Shown: piece after piece, positions 29,612 to 37,992 of the stretch
Layout: every line of letters starts with the position of its first letter
How positions within the stretch are numbered: position 1 is the stretch's first letter
Assembly: GCF_002940685.1 (NCBI RefSeq)
Contig: NZ_PNFP01000005.1
Location: 1-64,000 of the forward strand
Origin: Ensifer adhaerens
Lineage (GTDB): Bacteria; Pseudomonadota; Alphaproteobacteria; Rhizobiales; Rhizobiaceae
DNA length: 64,000 bases
Direction of reading: 5' to 3'
Position numbers and translations under genes: made by a program
Notes under the pieces: model-generated
Told to the model about the DNA's origin: nothing
Seen by the model: only the letters and a program-made list of their open reading frames with translations
Database searches by the model: none

Positions 29612-30127
29612 TCAACGATCGAACGCTTTCACGCGACCACCTTCGGCGATCGCATCGGCTGCCGATTTCAGGGCACTGCAATCGACGCCCAAAACGCGGA
29701 ACGCCCGCGCCGCCACACCATGCGGCATGCCCGCGACAATTCCAACGACATGAACGCCGAGCAGCGGGCTATGATGCTTCCGGGTTGCCGCCAGTTCCTC
29801 CATGACTTCGCGACCCGAGGCAGCAGCCTGATAGACGCCAGGCTTTGCCGCCATCGGCGGGTCGGCTGGCATGTTTGCGTTCAGGCCGATCGAGCGAAGA
29901 GCATCGGTGTATTGCCGCTCGATCGCCGCTCTCACGGCGTCAGGCTCCGTACCCACCTGCTCCAAGGCGAGACGCGCAGTCCCGTCAGGCAGATCGAGCG
30001 CGGCCAACAGGAAATGTTCGGCACCGGGTTCCCGCTGCTGGTCCAAGAGAGCGTGGGCTTCCGCCCGCTCGCAGAGCAACTTGATGGTGCCGATGTCATT
30101 GAGTTTCGATTTGATAGCTTCGAACAT
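29612..30127 (-). CDS. stand-alone Clp N-domain protein
   Basis: A 171-residue protein made only of the Clp R (N-terminal) fold, with no ATPase part. Two repeats can be seen: about 15-70 (ERAEAHALLDQQREPGAEHF) and about 100-160 (AASGREVMEELAATRKHHSP). In Clp ATPases this domain binds substrates and adaptors; alone it could act as an adaptor, decoy or sensor (inference). It lies 12 bases after an HTH gene that carries paired operators at its start. It converges with secA. Confidence 0.85.
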   Translation of the reverse strand: MFEAIKSKLNDIGTIKLLCERAEAHALLDQQREPGAEHFLLAALDLPDGTARLALEQVGTEPDAVRAAIERQYTDALRSIGLNANMPADPPMAAKPGVYQAAASGREVMEELAATRKHHSPLLGVHVVGIVAGMPHGVAARAFRVLGVDCSALKSAADAIAEGGRVKAFDR

Positions 30128-30139
30128 CGCAATCTCCCG

Positions 30140-30361
30140 TCATGTCGAGCCGTTGTCTGCGGCCACGTCCGAAAGCCGCTTGTGGGCTGCCTGCTTGCTG
30201 ATCCCGAGCGCCTGGGCGATCCTCGACCAGGACCAGCCCTGGCGCAGTGCGGAACGCACGGCCTGGCGCTCGATGCTGTCGGCCAGCCTTCGCAGGGCGA
30301 CGACAGCGGCGAGCGCTTCGTCGGGGTCGGTCGGAATGGTAATGTCGTGCAGGTCAACCAT
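30140..30361 (-). CDS. small HTH DNA-binding protein linked to the Clp-N gene
   Basis: A 73-residue protein. Its C-terminal half is a helix-turn-helix: RQGWSWSRIAQALGISKQAA followed by HKRL. The N-terminal half is a short helix region, DEALAAVVALRRLADSIERQ, probably for dimerisation. Its start codon touches the first of two perfect palindromes, and its AAGG ribosome binding site lies inside that palindrome. It is therefore likely to repress itself and the Clp-N gene that follows 12 bases later. Confidence 0.85.
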   Translation of the reverse strand: MVDLHDITIPTDPDEALAAVVALRRLADSIERQAVRSALRQGWSWSRIAQALGISKQAAHKRLSDVAADNGST

Positions 30362-30363
30362 GC

Positions 30364-30407
30364 GTCAACCTTAGTTGACGATGCAGGCCTCGTCAACAAA
30401 GGTTGAC
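30364..30407. promoter_or_regulatory. paired palindromic operators of the Clp-N/HTH operon
   Basis: GTCAAC-CTTA-GTTGAC at 30364-30379 and GTCAAC-AAAG-GTTGAC at 30392-30407 are two perfect 6-4-6 palindromes exactly 28 bases apart, start to start. The first abuts the HTH gene start codon (30361). They are the likely binding sites of that HTH protein. Confidence 0.75.
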
Positions 30408-30540
30408 GGCGATCGGGAACAGGCTGTCACTGTCCACAATCGGCATGGTTGCCCCCAATCCTTACAACCGCGCTGCACCCTTTGTTAACGCTGTTCTGGC
30501 AGTACTGAGACCCTGTATTGCGTAATCTCAGGGTGTTCTC

Positions 30541-31965
30541 GTGTTCATGGCGGTATGTCAAACGGCCGGACGAATGCTGCCGTCGGCATTGAGACACCGC
30601 CTGTCCGCAATAATCAGCGGCCTCCTCTCCATCCTGACCGGCACCGATGCGAAGAACGCCGCGCGCCGCATGGCGCTCGTTGCCTTTTCCGTCCGCATCG
30701 TCAGCGCCGCGATCGCCTTCCTGTCGCAGATCATCCTCGCGCGGCTGATGGGCGAGTTCGAATACGGCATCTTCGTCTTCGTCTGGGTGCTGGTCATCCT
30801 GTTCGGCAGCCTCTCCTGCGTCGGATTTCACTCCGTCGTCATCCGCTTCCTGCCGGAGTACCAGGCCTCGGCGGCCATGGACGAAATCCGCGGCGTGACG
30901 ACGACAGTCCGTGTCTTCGCCCTTTCTTCCGCCACCACGGTTGCGATCCTCGGTCTTGCCTGTCTCTGGCTCCTTGGAGCCCACATCGAGGCCTATTACC
31001 TCGTGCCTCTCTATCTCGGGCTCTTCACCCTGCCGATGATCTCGCTCGGCGATGTCATGGACGGTACGGCCAGGGCCCATGGCTGGGCGCTCTCCGCCCT
31101 GAGCCCCACCTTCATCATTCGGCCGGTGCTCGTCCTCGTCTTCATGGTTCTCGCGGTCATCGCAGGGGCGCCCCATACGGCGCAAACCGCCATGATCGCA
31201 GCCATGGCGGCGGCCTATGTCACCACCGTCGGGCAGTTCCTGGTGCTGACCTACCGTCTTCGCTCACGCTATGTGCCGGGGCCGCGGCGCATCGAGCTTC
31301 GCCGCTGGCTCAAGGTCTCGGTCCCCGTCTTCCTGGTCGATGGTTTCGGGTTTCTCCTGACCAATTCCGATGTGGTGATCGTCGGCCTCTACCTCGAGCC
31401 GGACGACGTCGCGATCTATTTCGCTGCCGCCAAGACCATGGCGCTTGTGCATTTCGTCATGTTCGCGGTCAAGGCAGCCGCAGGCCCGCGCGTCTCCAAC
31501 GCCATGGCGCGCGATCCCGGCCAGATCCCCGGCATCGCAATCGAAAGCGCCCGCTGGGCCTTCTGGCCGTCGCTGCTGGTCGGCGCGCTGGTGCTTCTGG
31601 CGGGGCCCTTCCTGCTTTCACTGTTCGGGCCGGCCTTCGTCACCGGGCTGCCGCTGATGATGGTCCTTTTTGCGGGTATGCTCGCCAAGGCTTTTGTCGG
31701 CCCGGCCGAAACGCTGCTGACAATGGCCGGCCAACAGACGCTGTGCGTGGTTCTCTACGCCGGCGCTCTGGTGGTCAACATCGCACTCAACCTGAGCCTC
31801 ATCCCTCTTTTCGGACTGAACGGTGCTGCTTTTGCAACCGCTGGTGCTATGTTCGTAGAGGCGATGCTGCTGCACATCGCCGTCCGGCGTACCTTCGGCT
31901 TCGCGCTCTTTGCCTTCGCAAGCGCACGGGCCGGCCATGATAACAACGGGGCTGTCCATCCATGA
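30541..31965 (+). CDS. oligosaccharide flippase family membrane protein (Wzx/MATE-like)
   Basis: A 474-residue polytopic protein with about 12-14 hydrophobic segments, from around residue 45 to the end. RRMALVAFSVRIVSAAIAFL and LSQIILARLMGEFEYGIFVF match the start of polysaccharide flippases. It probably moves a lipid-linked glycan across the inner membrane. The GTG at 30541 lies 7 bases after AGGG; ATG at 30547 is an alternative. The next gene begins inside its last codons (ATGA overlap, 31962-31965), so the two products are made together. Confidence 0.85.
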   Translation: MFMAVCQTAGRMLPSALRHRLSAIISGLLSILTGTDAKNAARRMALVAFSVRIVSAAIAFLSQIILARLMGEFEYGIFVFVWVLVILFGSLSCVGFHSVVIRFLPEYQASAAMDEIRGVTTTVRVFALSSATTVAILGLACLWLLGAHIEAYYLVPLYLGLFTLPMISLGDVMDGTARAHGWALSALSPTFIIRPVLVLVFMVLAVIAGAPHTAQTAMIAAMAAAYVTTVGQFLVLTYRLRSRYVPGPRRIELRRWLKVSVPVFLVDGFGFLLTNSDVVIVGLYLEPDDVAIYFAAAKTMALVHFVMFAVKAAAGPRVSNAMARDPGQIPGIAIESARWAFWPSLLVGALVLLAGPFLLSLFGPAFVTGLPLMMVLFAGMLAKAFVGPAETLLTMAGQQTLCVVLYAGALVVNIALNLSLIPLFGLNGAAFATAGAMFVEAMLLHIAVRRTFGFALFAFASARAGHDNNGAVHP

Positions 31966-33236
31966 TCGGCAATACCAATCTTCCGAGCGATGCAAACAGC
32001 CGGGCCGCACGGGTTCTGGGCGGTCTGGCGCAGGACGGCGAAAGCGGACCGACCGCAGAGCACCTGATCGAGGTCGGACGCCCCGGACGCCATCTCGCCA
32101 TCTATCCGGCCCGGGCCGGCTACGAATTGCAGCGCGAGCTCGACTTCTTGTCGAACCGGGCCTTGGAGCCGAACGTCTTCTTCACCGGCCGCTTCCTGGC
32201 GCCGGCGATGCCGCGGCTGGAAGAGCGCGTCATCCGGCTTGCGATCATGCGCGACAACGACGAGCGCCGCAGCCGGCTGCGCTTCCTGATGCCGTTCTCG
32301 ATCGAAAAGCCCGGCTTCTCGATCGGCGCGCCGATCATTCGCGCCTGGTCGAACCCGTTCGGTCCGCTCGGCGTGCCGTTGCTCGACGCCGAGGATGCGG
32401 CCGAGACCATCGACAACCTGTTCGAAGCATTTGCGGCGCCGGCAACGGGCCTGCCCTCGATCCTGGTGCTGCCCGACATGCGATTGAACGGCAAGGTCGC
32501 CCGCCTTACCCGCGCCGTCGCCATCGGCCGCAACCTGCCGCTGACGGTGACCGACACCTTCAGCCGGCCGATGCTCGAAAGCCTGCTGGACGGACCGACC
32601 TATCTGCGAAATTCCATCAGCGCGGCGCATTTCCGCGAGTTGCGGCGGCAGTGGAACAATCTCGAAAAGCAGGGCGAACTCGTCTATTCGGTCGCCCGCC
32701 AGCCCGCCGACGTCCGCCTGCGCATGGAGGAATTCCTGGCGCTCGAAGCTTCCGGCTGGAAGGGCAAGGCGCGCAGCGCCATGGTGCTCGACCGTTTCCG
32801 CGCCGCCTTCGCACGCGAGGCGATCACCAATCTCGCCGACGGCGACAGCGTGCGCATCCACACGCTCGATCTCGACGGCAAGGCGATCGCCTCGATGGTC
32901 GTCTTCCTGATGTCGGGCGAGGCCTATACCTGGAAGACCGCCTATGACGAGCGTTATGCCAAGTACTCCCCGGGCAAGCTGCTTCTGGCTGAGCTGACGG
33001 AATGGCATCTCGACGATGCCAACATCGCCCGCTCCGATTCCTGCGCCGTGCCCGATCACCCGATCATGAGCCGGTTCTGGCAGGAGCGCGAGGAGATGGG
33101 AACGCTGGTCATCGGCCTGCAGCAGACCCGCGACCGCGAAGTGCGCCAGGTCGCAGCCCAGCTTCATCTCTATCGCAACACCCGCAACATGGCGCGGATC
33201 CTGCGCGACAAGATCAAGGCGCTGGCCGGGCGCTAG
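31962..33236 (+). CDS. GNAT-fold protein of the CelD/BcsL (polysaccharide-associated) type
   Basis: A 424-residue protein. The C-terminal half carries the acetyltransferase-like region found in proteins next to exopolysaccharide and cellulose genes: RLRMEEFLALEASGWKGKAR, then LADGDSVRIHTLDLDGKAIA and AYTWKTAYDERYAKYSPGKL. The N-terminal half resembles the rest of that family. It may acetylate a surface glycan exported by the flippase with which it overlaps by 4 bases. No polymerase or glycosyltransferase lies beside them, so the substrate is open. Confidence 0.82.
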   Translation: MIGNTNLPSDANSRAARVLGGLAQDGESGPTAEHLIEVGRPGRHLAIYPARAGYELQRELDFLSNRALEPNVFFTGRFLAPAMPRLEERVIRLAIMRDNDERRSRLRFLMPFSIEKPGFSIGAPIIRAWSNPFGPLGVPLLDAEDAAETIDNLFEAFAAPATGLPSILVLPDMRLNGKVARLTRAVAIGRNLPLTVTDTFSRPMLESLLDGPTYLRNSISAAHFRELRRQWNNLEKQGELVYSVARQPADVRLRMEEFLALEASGWKGKARSAMVLDRFRAAFAREAITNLADGDSVRIHTLDLDGKAIASMVVFLMSGEAYTWKTAYDERYAKYSPGKLLLAELTEWHLDDANIARSDSCAVPDHPIMSRFWQEREEMGTLVIGLQQTRDREVRQVAAQLHLYRNTRNMARILRDKIKALAGR

Positions 33237-33251
33237 CCCGGCACCGCCCCT

Positions 33252-34913
33252 TTACGATACGGCTTCTCCGATGTGCTCGCCGCGCGCTTCCGCCGCCGCC
33301 TGCTCGCGCAAGAACCGGCGGATGACCTTGCCCGACGTCGTCAACGGCAGGCTGTCGACGAAGGCGATCTCGCGCGGATATTCGTGCATCGACAGCCGGG
33401 TCTTTACCCATTCGCGGATGGAGCTGGCGACACGGTCGTCACCAATGACGCCGGGCCTCAGCACCACATAGGCCTTCACGATCTCGGTGCGGAGCGGATC
33501 GGGCTTGCCGACGGCGGCGGCCAGTTGCACGTCCGGGTGGCCGGCAAGGCAATCCTCGATCTCGCCAGGCCCGATGCGGTAACCCGACGAGGTAATGACG
33601 TCGTCGTCGCGGCCGAAAAAGGTAAAGTAACCCTCCTCGTCCATCACGCCCTGGTCCCCGGTCGTCATCCAGTCGCCGATGAATTTTTTCTCGGTCGCCG
33701 CCTCGTTGCCCCAGTAGCCGAGGAACATCACCGGGTCCGGTCGCCCGACCGCGACTTGGCCGACGCTGCCGGCCGGCAGTTCATGGCCTTCGGCATCGAT
33801 GATCGCAACCCGATGACCGGGAGCCGCCTTGCCCATCGATCCCGGCTTGAGAACGCCGAGATCGGCGGCCGACGAAAGGACGATGTTGCACTCGGTCTGG
33901 CCGTAGAACTCGCTGACGTCGATCCCGAGCGCCGCCTTTGCCCATTCATAGGTCTCGCGGCCAAGGGATTCTCCGGCCGATCCGATGGTTCTGAGGTTGA
34001 GCCGGTAGCGCTCGCGCGGGTTTTCGACCGCCTTCATCAGCCGAAGCGCCGTCGGTGGAATGAAGGCGTTGCGGACGTCCATTTCTTCAAGGATTCGGAA
34101 CGCGGTATGCGGATCGAACTTCTGCGCCGGCGAAGACACGACGGGCACGCCGTGCAGCAGCGATGGCAACAGCGCGTTGAGCAGCCCGCCCGCCCAGGCC
34201 CAGTCCGCCGGCGTCCACATCCGGTCGCCCGCCTGCGGCAGGAAGTGATGGTGGAACTCGAAGCCCGGCAGATGGCCGAGCAGCACCCGATGCCCGTGCA
34301 GCGCGCCCTTGGGCGGCCCCGTCGTGCCTGACGTGTAGATCATCAGCGCCGGATCGTCAGGGCCGGTATCGGCAGGCACGAAGCCGGAGGAATCCCCGGA
34401 CGCGAGCGCCGAGAAGGCGATCGTTCCCGGCTGCGGCTCCTCCTCCGCCAGCACGACCAGCCGCAGCTGCGGCAGTCGCTCGCGGATCGCCGCGATGCGC
34501 TCGAAGCCGAAGCCGTTGGTGACGATAGCCGCGACACCGGCATCGCGCAGCCGGTATTCGAGCGCCTCGACACCGAAGAGCAGCGCCAGCGGCAGCGCGA
34601 TCGCGCCATGCTTGTAGATCGCCGCATGGGCGATCGCCGTTTCGAACCCTTGGGGCAGCAGGATCGCCACCCGTTCCCCGGGCGCGATCCCCTCCCCCGC
34701 GAGCCCCTTGGCAAAGGCCGAGGACTTCAGGGCAAATTCGCCATAGCTCAGCGTCCGGTGCGCGCCATCAGGGTCGAAATGCTGGAGACAGACACGCTCC
34801 GGCTCACGCGCCGCCCAGGCGTCGCTGACGGCCACGCCGATGTTGAACTTTTCAGGAATCTGCCAGCGGAAGGCGCGGTAGAGTTCGTCGTAGGTCTCTA
34901 TTCTCGGTAACAT
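33252..34913 (-). CDS. AMP-dependent acyl-CoA synthetase
   Basis: A 553-residue ligase of the medium-chain acyl-CoA synthetase type, which activates a carboxylic acid with ATP and CoA. The AMP-binding P-loop is YTSGTTGPPKGALH (about 165-178). EFYGQTECN, GDWMTTGDQG and the hinge FFGRDDDVITSSGYRIGPGE follow, and the catalytic Lys is in LPLTTSGKVIRR. The acid is not certain. I chose the ATG at 34913 (MLPRIETYDELYRAF), although its ribosome binding site is weak; the frame runs to 35015. It is downstream of a TetR gene in the same direction. Confidence 0.9.
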   Translation of the reverse strand: MLPRIETYDELYRAFRWQIPEKFNIGVAVSDAWAAREPERVCLQHFDPDGAHRTLSYGEFALKSSAFAKGLAGEGIAPGERVAILLPQGFETAIAHAAIYKHGAIALPLALLFGVEALEYRLRDAGVAAIVTNGFGFERIAAIRERLPQLRLVVLAEEEPQPGTIAFSALASGDSSGFVPADTGPDDPALMIYTSGTTGPPKGALHGHRVLLGHLPGFEFHHHFLPQAGDRMWTPADWAWAGGLLNALLPSLLHGVPVVSSPAQKFDPHTAFRILEEMDVRNAFIPPTALRLMKAVENPRERYRLNLRTIGSAGESLGRETYEWAKAALGIDVSEFYGQTECNIVLSSAADLGVLKPGSMGKAAPGHRVAIIDAEGHELPAGSVGQVAVGRPDPVMFLGYWGNEAATEKKFIGDWMTTGDQGVMDEEGYFTFFGRDDDVITSSGYRIGPGEIEDCLAGHPDVQLAAAVGKPDPLRTEIVKAYVVLRPGVIGDDRVASSIREWVKTRLSMHEYPREIAFVDSLPLTTSGKVIRRFLREQAAAEARGEHIGEAVS

Positions 34914-35038
34914 GACGCTGCCATGACAGTTTTCTTGCTGCAGCGCACCTAACACCTTCGTCACAAAATGTTCAATGACCGCGCGTCCGTCTGCATTTTC
35001 CTTGCATCGTCGCAAGCGCCGTCAAGGATTTGCCGCGC

Positions 35039-35626
35039 TCAGCCCTGCGGTGGCTCGCTGATGAGCAGCCGGACGTGACCGAGTATCCGGCGGAAGCCGC
35101 CGATCCCGCTGCCACCGCGGGCAAGCAGGACCGCCCCCTGCCATGCCGCCGTCACGATGGCCGCCCGCGACGCCGCCTGCTGCGGCGGCCAACCCATTTG
35201 AACGAGGTTCGCCGCCATCAGCCGTTCGGTGTCCGTCAGCACGCCTGCCGCCAGGTCGCGCATCGCGGGGGTTGTCGTCAGCGGATCGGCCATCGTCTGC
35301 CCGACCGGGCAGCCGATGATTTCTCCCTGTGACGCATAGAACGTCTCGATCCGGAAAAGCACCCGCTCGATGCGCTGCAACGGCGAAAGGTCCGGGTCCT
35401 CGAAGATGGGCAGTGTTTCATCGCGAAAATGTGCCACCGCCTGCGCAAACAGGGCCTCGAACAACGCTGCCTTGCTCGGAAAGTGGTGCGTGACCTTGCC
35501 AAGCGATATGCCGAGTGCGGCCGTGATCTCCGAAAAGGAGGATGCCGCATAACCGCGGACGAAGACGAGCCGCGCGGCGGCTTCGAGGATCTCGTCTCGG
35601 GTACGCAGCCCTTTGTCGTAGCCCAT
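35039..35626 (-). CDS. TetR/AcrR family transcriptional regulator
   Basis: A 195-residue repressor. The HTH is AARLVFVRGYAASSFSEITA followed by ALGISLGKVTHHFPSKAALF (about residues 12-50). The C-terminal domain resembles the YcdC/AcrR C-terminal type with CPVGQTMADP. The ATG at 35626 follows GAGGTAGGCGCC; upstream codons to 35716 belong to the DUF3817 gene region. It is the last gene of a three-gene operon with DUF3817 and a CopD-like protein. The acyl-CoA synthetase gene follows after 125 bases. Confidence 0.88.
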   Translation of the reverse strand: MGYDKGLRTRDEILEAAARLVFVRGYAASSFSEITAALGISLGKVTHHFPSKAALFEALFAQAVAHFRDETLPIFEDPDLSPLQRIERVLFRIETFYASQGEIIGCPVGQTMADPLTTTPAMRDLAAGVLTDTERLMAANLVQMGWPPQQAASRAAIVTAAWQGAVLLARGGSGIGGFRRILGHVRLLISEPPQG

Positions 35627-35631
35627 GGCGC

Positions 35632-35940
35632 CTACCTCGCCGAGGCGATCGAACGCCGGAAGAACCAGAAAGTCCCGCCCGGCACGAAGCTGAACAGCAT
35701 CGCCTTTGCGGCCCATCCGCGCGGCTGGTCGCGCAAGCTCAGTTCGTTGATCACGGCCCAGATGTAGGTGAGGAAAGCCAGCCCGTGCAACGGACCGAGA
35801 AAGCGGGTGACCTCGGCGATGCCGAAACCGTGCTTCAGGGGCACGCCGACGAAGACGAGCAGCAGCAGCGTCGTTCCCTCGACGATCGCGGCGATGCGCA
35901 GCAGGCGGGAGAATGGGTGGCGCGTTTGCTCTTCGGACAT
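35632..35940 (-). CDS. DUF3817 family membrane protein
   Basis: A 102-residue integral membrane protein with three hydrophobic segments. The family signature FSRLLRIAAIVEGTTLLLLV, then VGVPLKHGFGIAEVTRFLGP and LHGLAFLTYI is clear. Related domains occur in YdzA-like proteins and at the C-terminus of some transporters; the function is unknown. GAGGTTCTC precedes the ATG at 35940. The TetR gene starts 5 bases after its stop and the CopD-like gene ends 7 bases before its start. Confidence 0.88.
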   Translation of the reverse strand: MSEEQTRHPFSRLLRIAAIVEGTTLLLLVFVGVPLKHGFGIAEVTRFLGPLHGLAFLTYIWAVINELSLRDQPRGWAAKAMLFSFVPGGTFWFFRRSIASAR

Positions 35941-35947
35941 GAGAACC

Positions 35948-36391
35948 TCACTTGACGACGGCAATGGAAACGATGGTGACGGTCAGCAGCAGGCCAGCCA
36001 GTTGCAGGGTGCGCAGGCGAAGGGCCGAAACGCCTCGATCGGCACGACGAAGCCCGGCAGCCGTTGCCGCGATCGCGCCGTGCAACGCCGTCATCGTCAG
36101 CACGCAGGCAAGCTTGACTTGAAACCAGGGCTCGCCAAGCGTTTCTGGCCCTCGCAGAAAAAACAGTGTCGCGCCAAGCAGCAGTGTCGCAAGCATCGCC
36201 GGATTGACCACCTGGCGCAGCCCACGCTGCACCACGACATTCAAGACTGCAGCGTCCCCGTTCTCGGCAACTAGCCGCCGTTGGCTCGATAGCAGAACGA
36301 CGAGCACGCATTGCCCACCGAGCCACAGGACAACCGAAGCGACATGGGCCGCCTTGATCCAGAGGTAGTACGGAAAAATCAATTCGAGCAT
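35948..36391 (-). CDS. CopD/HemJ-like membrane protein
   Basis: A 147-residue protein with four predicted membrane helices. The N-terminal LIFPYYLWIKAAHVASVVLW is close to the CopD and HemJ (UPF0093) families, which bind copper or haem through His residues. Here the His in KAAHVASVV is kept, and another occurs in TALHGAIAATAAG. It could be a haem-binding redox or transport protein. It heads the operon with DUF3817 and TetR, so the TetR protein may respond to redox or metal stress (inference). Confidence 0.75.
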   Translation of the reverse strand: MLELIFPYYLWIKAAHVASVVLWLGGQCVLVVLLSSQRRLVAENGDAAVLNVVVQRGLRQVVNPAMLATLLLGATLFFLRGPETLGEPWFQVKLACVLTMTALHGAIAATAAGLRRADRGVSALRLRTLQLAGLLLTVTIVSIAVVK

Positions 36392-36588
36392 CGCGAATCC
36401 AAAACAGAAAGATCATTCTGTTTTATCGAAGCATGCTCGAATGTCACTGCGACAAATCGGCTGTACGATTGGGTGATATGGCCACCCGACAGGCCACCGT
36501 CACGGCAAGTCCTGATCCAAACCATCACCTAGAGTTGTCTGCAAGCGAATTCAGCGGCATCATCCGCTGACAGCGGGAGAGAAAGTCG

Positions 36589-36948
36589 ATGCCCAAGGTC
36601 GTTGGAATTGGCGGGGTGTTTTTCAGGGCAGCAGACCCGGCCGCACTCGCCGCCTGGTACGAAAAGCATCTTGGAATTGACGACCTGCACAAATCCGTGT
36701 GGCGGCAGGAGGCGGGAACGACGATCTTTGGCCCATTCTCGGAAAGCACCGACTACTTTGGCCGGGCCGAGCAGCAATGGATGATCAACTTCCGGGTCGA
36801 TGATCTCGATGGGTTCATAACGGCGCTGGAGGCGAGCGGGATCACGGTGGAAACGCGAGCCGAGTGGGATTCGGAGGTCGGCCGCTTCGCCCGCATCCAC
36901 GATCCCGAAGGCAACCCGATCGAGCTTTGGGAACCGACCGACGGGTGA
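36589..36948 (+). CDS. VOC family protein (glyoxalase/bleomycin resistance fold)
   Basis: A 119-residue single-module VOC protein. GIGGVFFRAADPAALAAWYE followed by KHLG is the usual first beta-alpha unit, and INFRVDDLDGFITALEASGI with IHDPEGNPIELWEP is the standard C-terminal end with the metal-ligand Glu. Substrate is unknown; the group includes glyoxalases, fosfomycin enzymes and antibiotic-binding proteins. GGGAGAGAAAGTCG precedes the ATG. It lies beside the tRNA-Leu insert. Confidence 0.88.
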   Translation: MPKVVGIGGVFFRAADPAALAAWYEKHLGIDDLHKSVWRQEAGTTIFGPFSESTDYFGRAEQQWMINFRVDDLDGFITALEASGITVETRAEWDSEVGRFARIHDPEGNPIELWEPTDG

Positions 36949-37294
36949 GCGCACGATCTCTTCGTGCCGGGGCGCAGCCATAGGCTGACCCTGGCCATCG
37001 AACGCGCGGGCGCGATGCGCATGCGGCGGCTTGCGAACCAAGAAACGGTGTCAGTTTGGATGGTGGTGCCCCATGCCGAAGCAAAGCAAACGAGCGGCAT
37101 CAGTGGCTTACCAGTTTGCGAGACACATCAAGCCAGCGCCGTTTTATTATCTTTTCTCTCGCTCATGTCCCACCTAGAAAGGAAATGAACCATCTGGAGT
37201 GAAGTGGCAGAACAGCGCTCAAATTGCACTTCATTCTAGCTTTGCATCAGACTCATCTGACTACATGGTGAGGCCGTCAAGATAGGGGCGATTC
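36949..37294. other. intergenic region containing the distal att-like repeat
   Basis: No gene is supported. The left part up to about 37061 reads like the GC-rich chromosome. A 17-base copy of the tRNA-Leu 3' end lies at 37062-37078. To its right the sequence becomes AT-richer and runs into the leader of the gene at 37295. Confidence 0.6.
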
Positions 37295-37992
37295 ATGAAG
37301 TGCATCTCTGAACTTTTGATGGGATTGGCGGGAGCGACATTGGTCGTCATTAGCGCAGTTCAACCGGCGGAAGCTAACAGTGACATTGGCCAAGACCAAT
37401 CTTGTGAAATCGTCAACTTAGCATACGCGGCAACCATGAACGCTACCCGGTCGAGCGTGACGGTTTATGCCGAGCAGGACGATGGATCTTTAGTGTTTAC
37501 TGCCGATTTGCGAACCCAGTCAGGTACTAATTATCTGAAAGATTCAACGCGAAAGCAATGGATCCGGTACCCACAGACAAAGTGGGTTCCAGCGGACCAA
37601 TCTGGCCCGAAAATAACTGGCTGTGTATTTGAGGGTGATGAGAGTCACCTGGGTCTCGCAGCAAAGCACTATTCAGCTATCCGTCATGAGGTGCCGCAGG
37701 TCTCTAAAGTGGATTTTTGGATTACGCATGACGATGGACGAATTGTAAAAATGCGAATTGGGCCGTGGGGAGTCAAGCTTAAGTCCGGACTAGGACTAGT
37801 TGAAATCCGGAAGTTCGATGATGAGGCATTGACCCCTCCACTTTGATCGGCAGGAGCCATGCACAAGCTCGTGCCGGAACAAAAGTAGGCCTTATCTTGT
37901 CCCACACATTTCGGAGTGCGAAATGTGGGGCAATACAGCGAAAAAGAACAACAAAAACAATAGCTTATTGGTGTAGGTGGTGCCCCATGCCG
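37062..37992. mobile_element. small insert bounded by tRNA-Leu 3'-end repeats
   Basis: GGTGGTGCCCCATGCCG occurs at 37062-37078 and again at 37976-37992, where it forms the 3' end of tRNA-Leu(CAA) plus two flanking bases. A copied tRNA 3' end is the normal trace of tRNA-targeted integration. The 0.9 kb between the copies is AT-richer than its surroundings and holds one gene for an exported protein. No integrase is present, so it is a remnant or a satellite that depended on an integrase elsewhere. Confidence 0.6.
37295..37846 (+). CDS. hypothetical exported protein inside the tRNA-Leu insert
   Basis: A 183-residue protein that I do not recognise. It starts with a signal peptide, MKCISELLMGLAGATLVVIS followed by AVQPAEANS, with likely cleavage after AEA. 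The mature part has two Cys (near residues 36 and 110), a TVYAEQDDGSLVFTADLRTQ segment that looks beta-rich, and ends in LVEIRKFDDEALTPPL. Codon use is AT-richer than that of its neighbours, which with the flanking att-like repeats suggests transfer. GGGG lies 6 bases before the ATG. Confidence 0.65.
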   Translation: MKCISELLMGLAGATLVVISAVQPAEANSDIGQDQSCEIVNLAYAATMNATRSSVTVYAEQDDGSLVFTADLRTQSGTNYLKDSTRKQWIRYPQTKWVPADQSGPKITGCVFEGDESHLGLAAKHYSAIRHEVPQVSKVDFWITHDDGRIVKMRIGPWGVKLKSGLGLVEIRKFDDEALTPPL

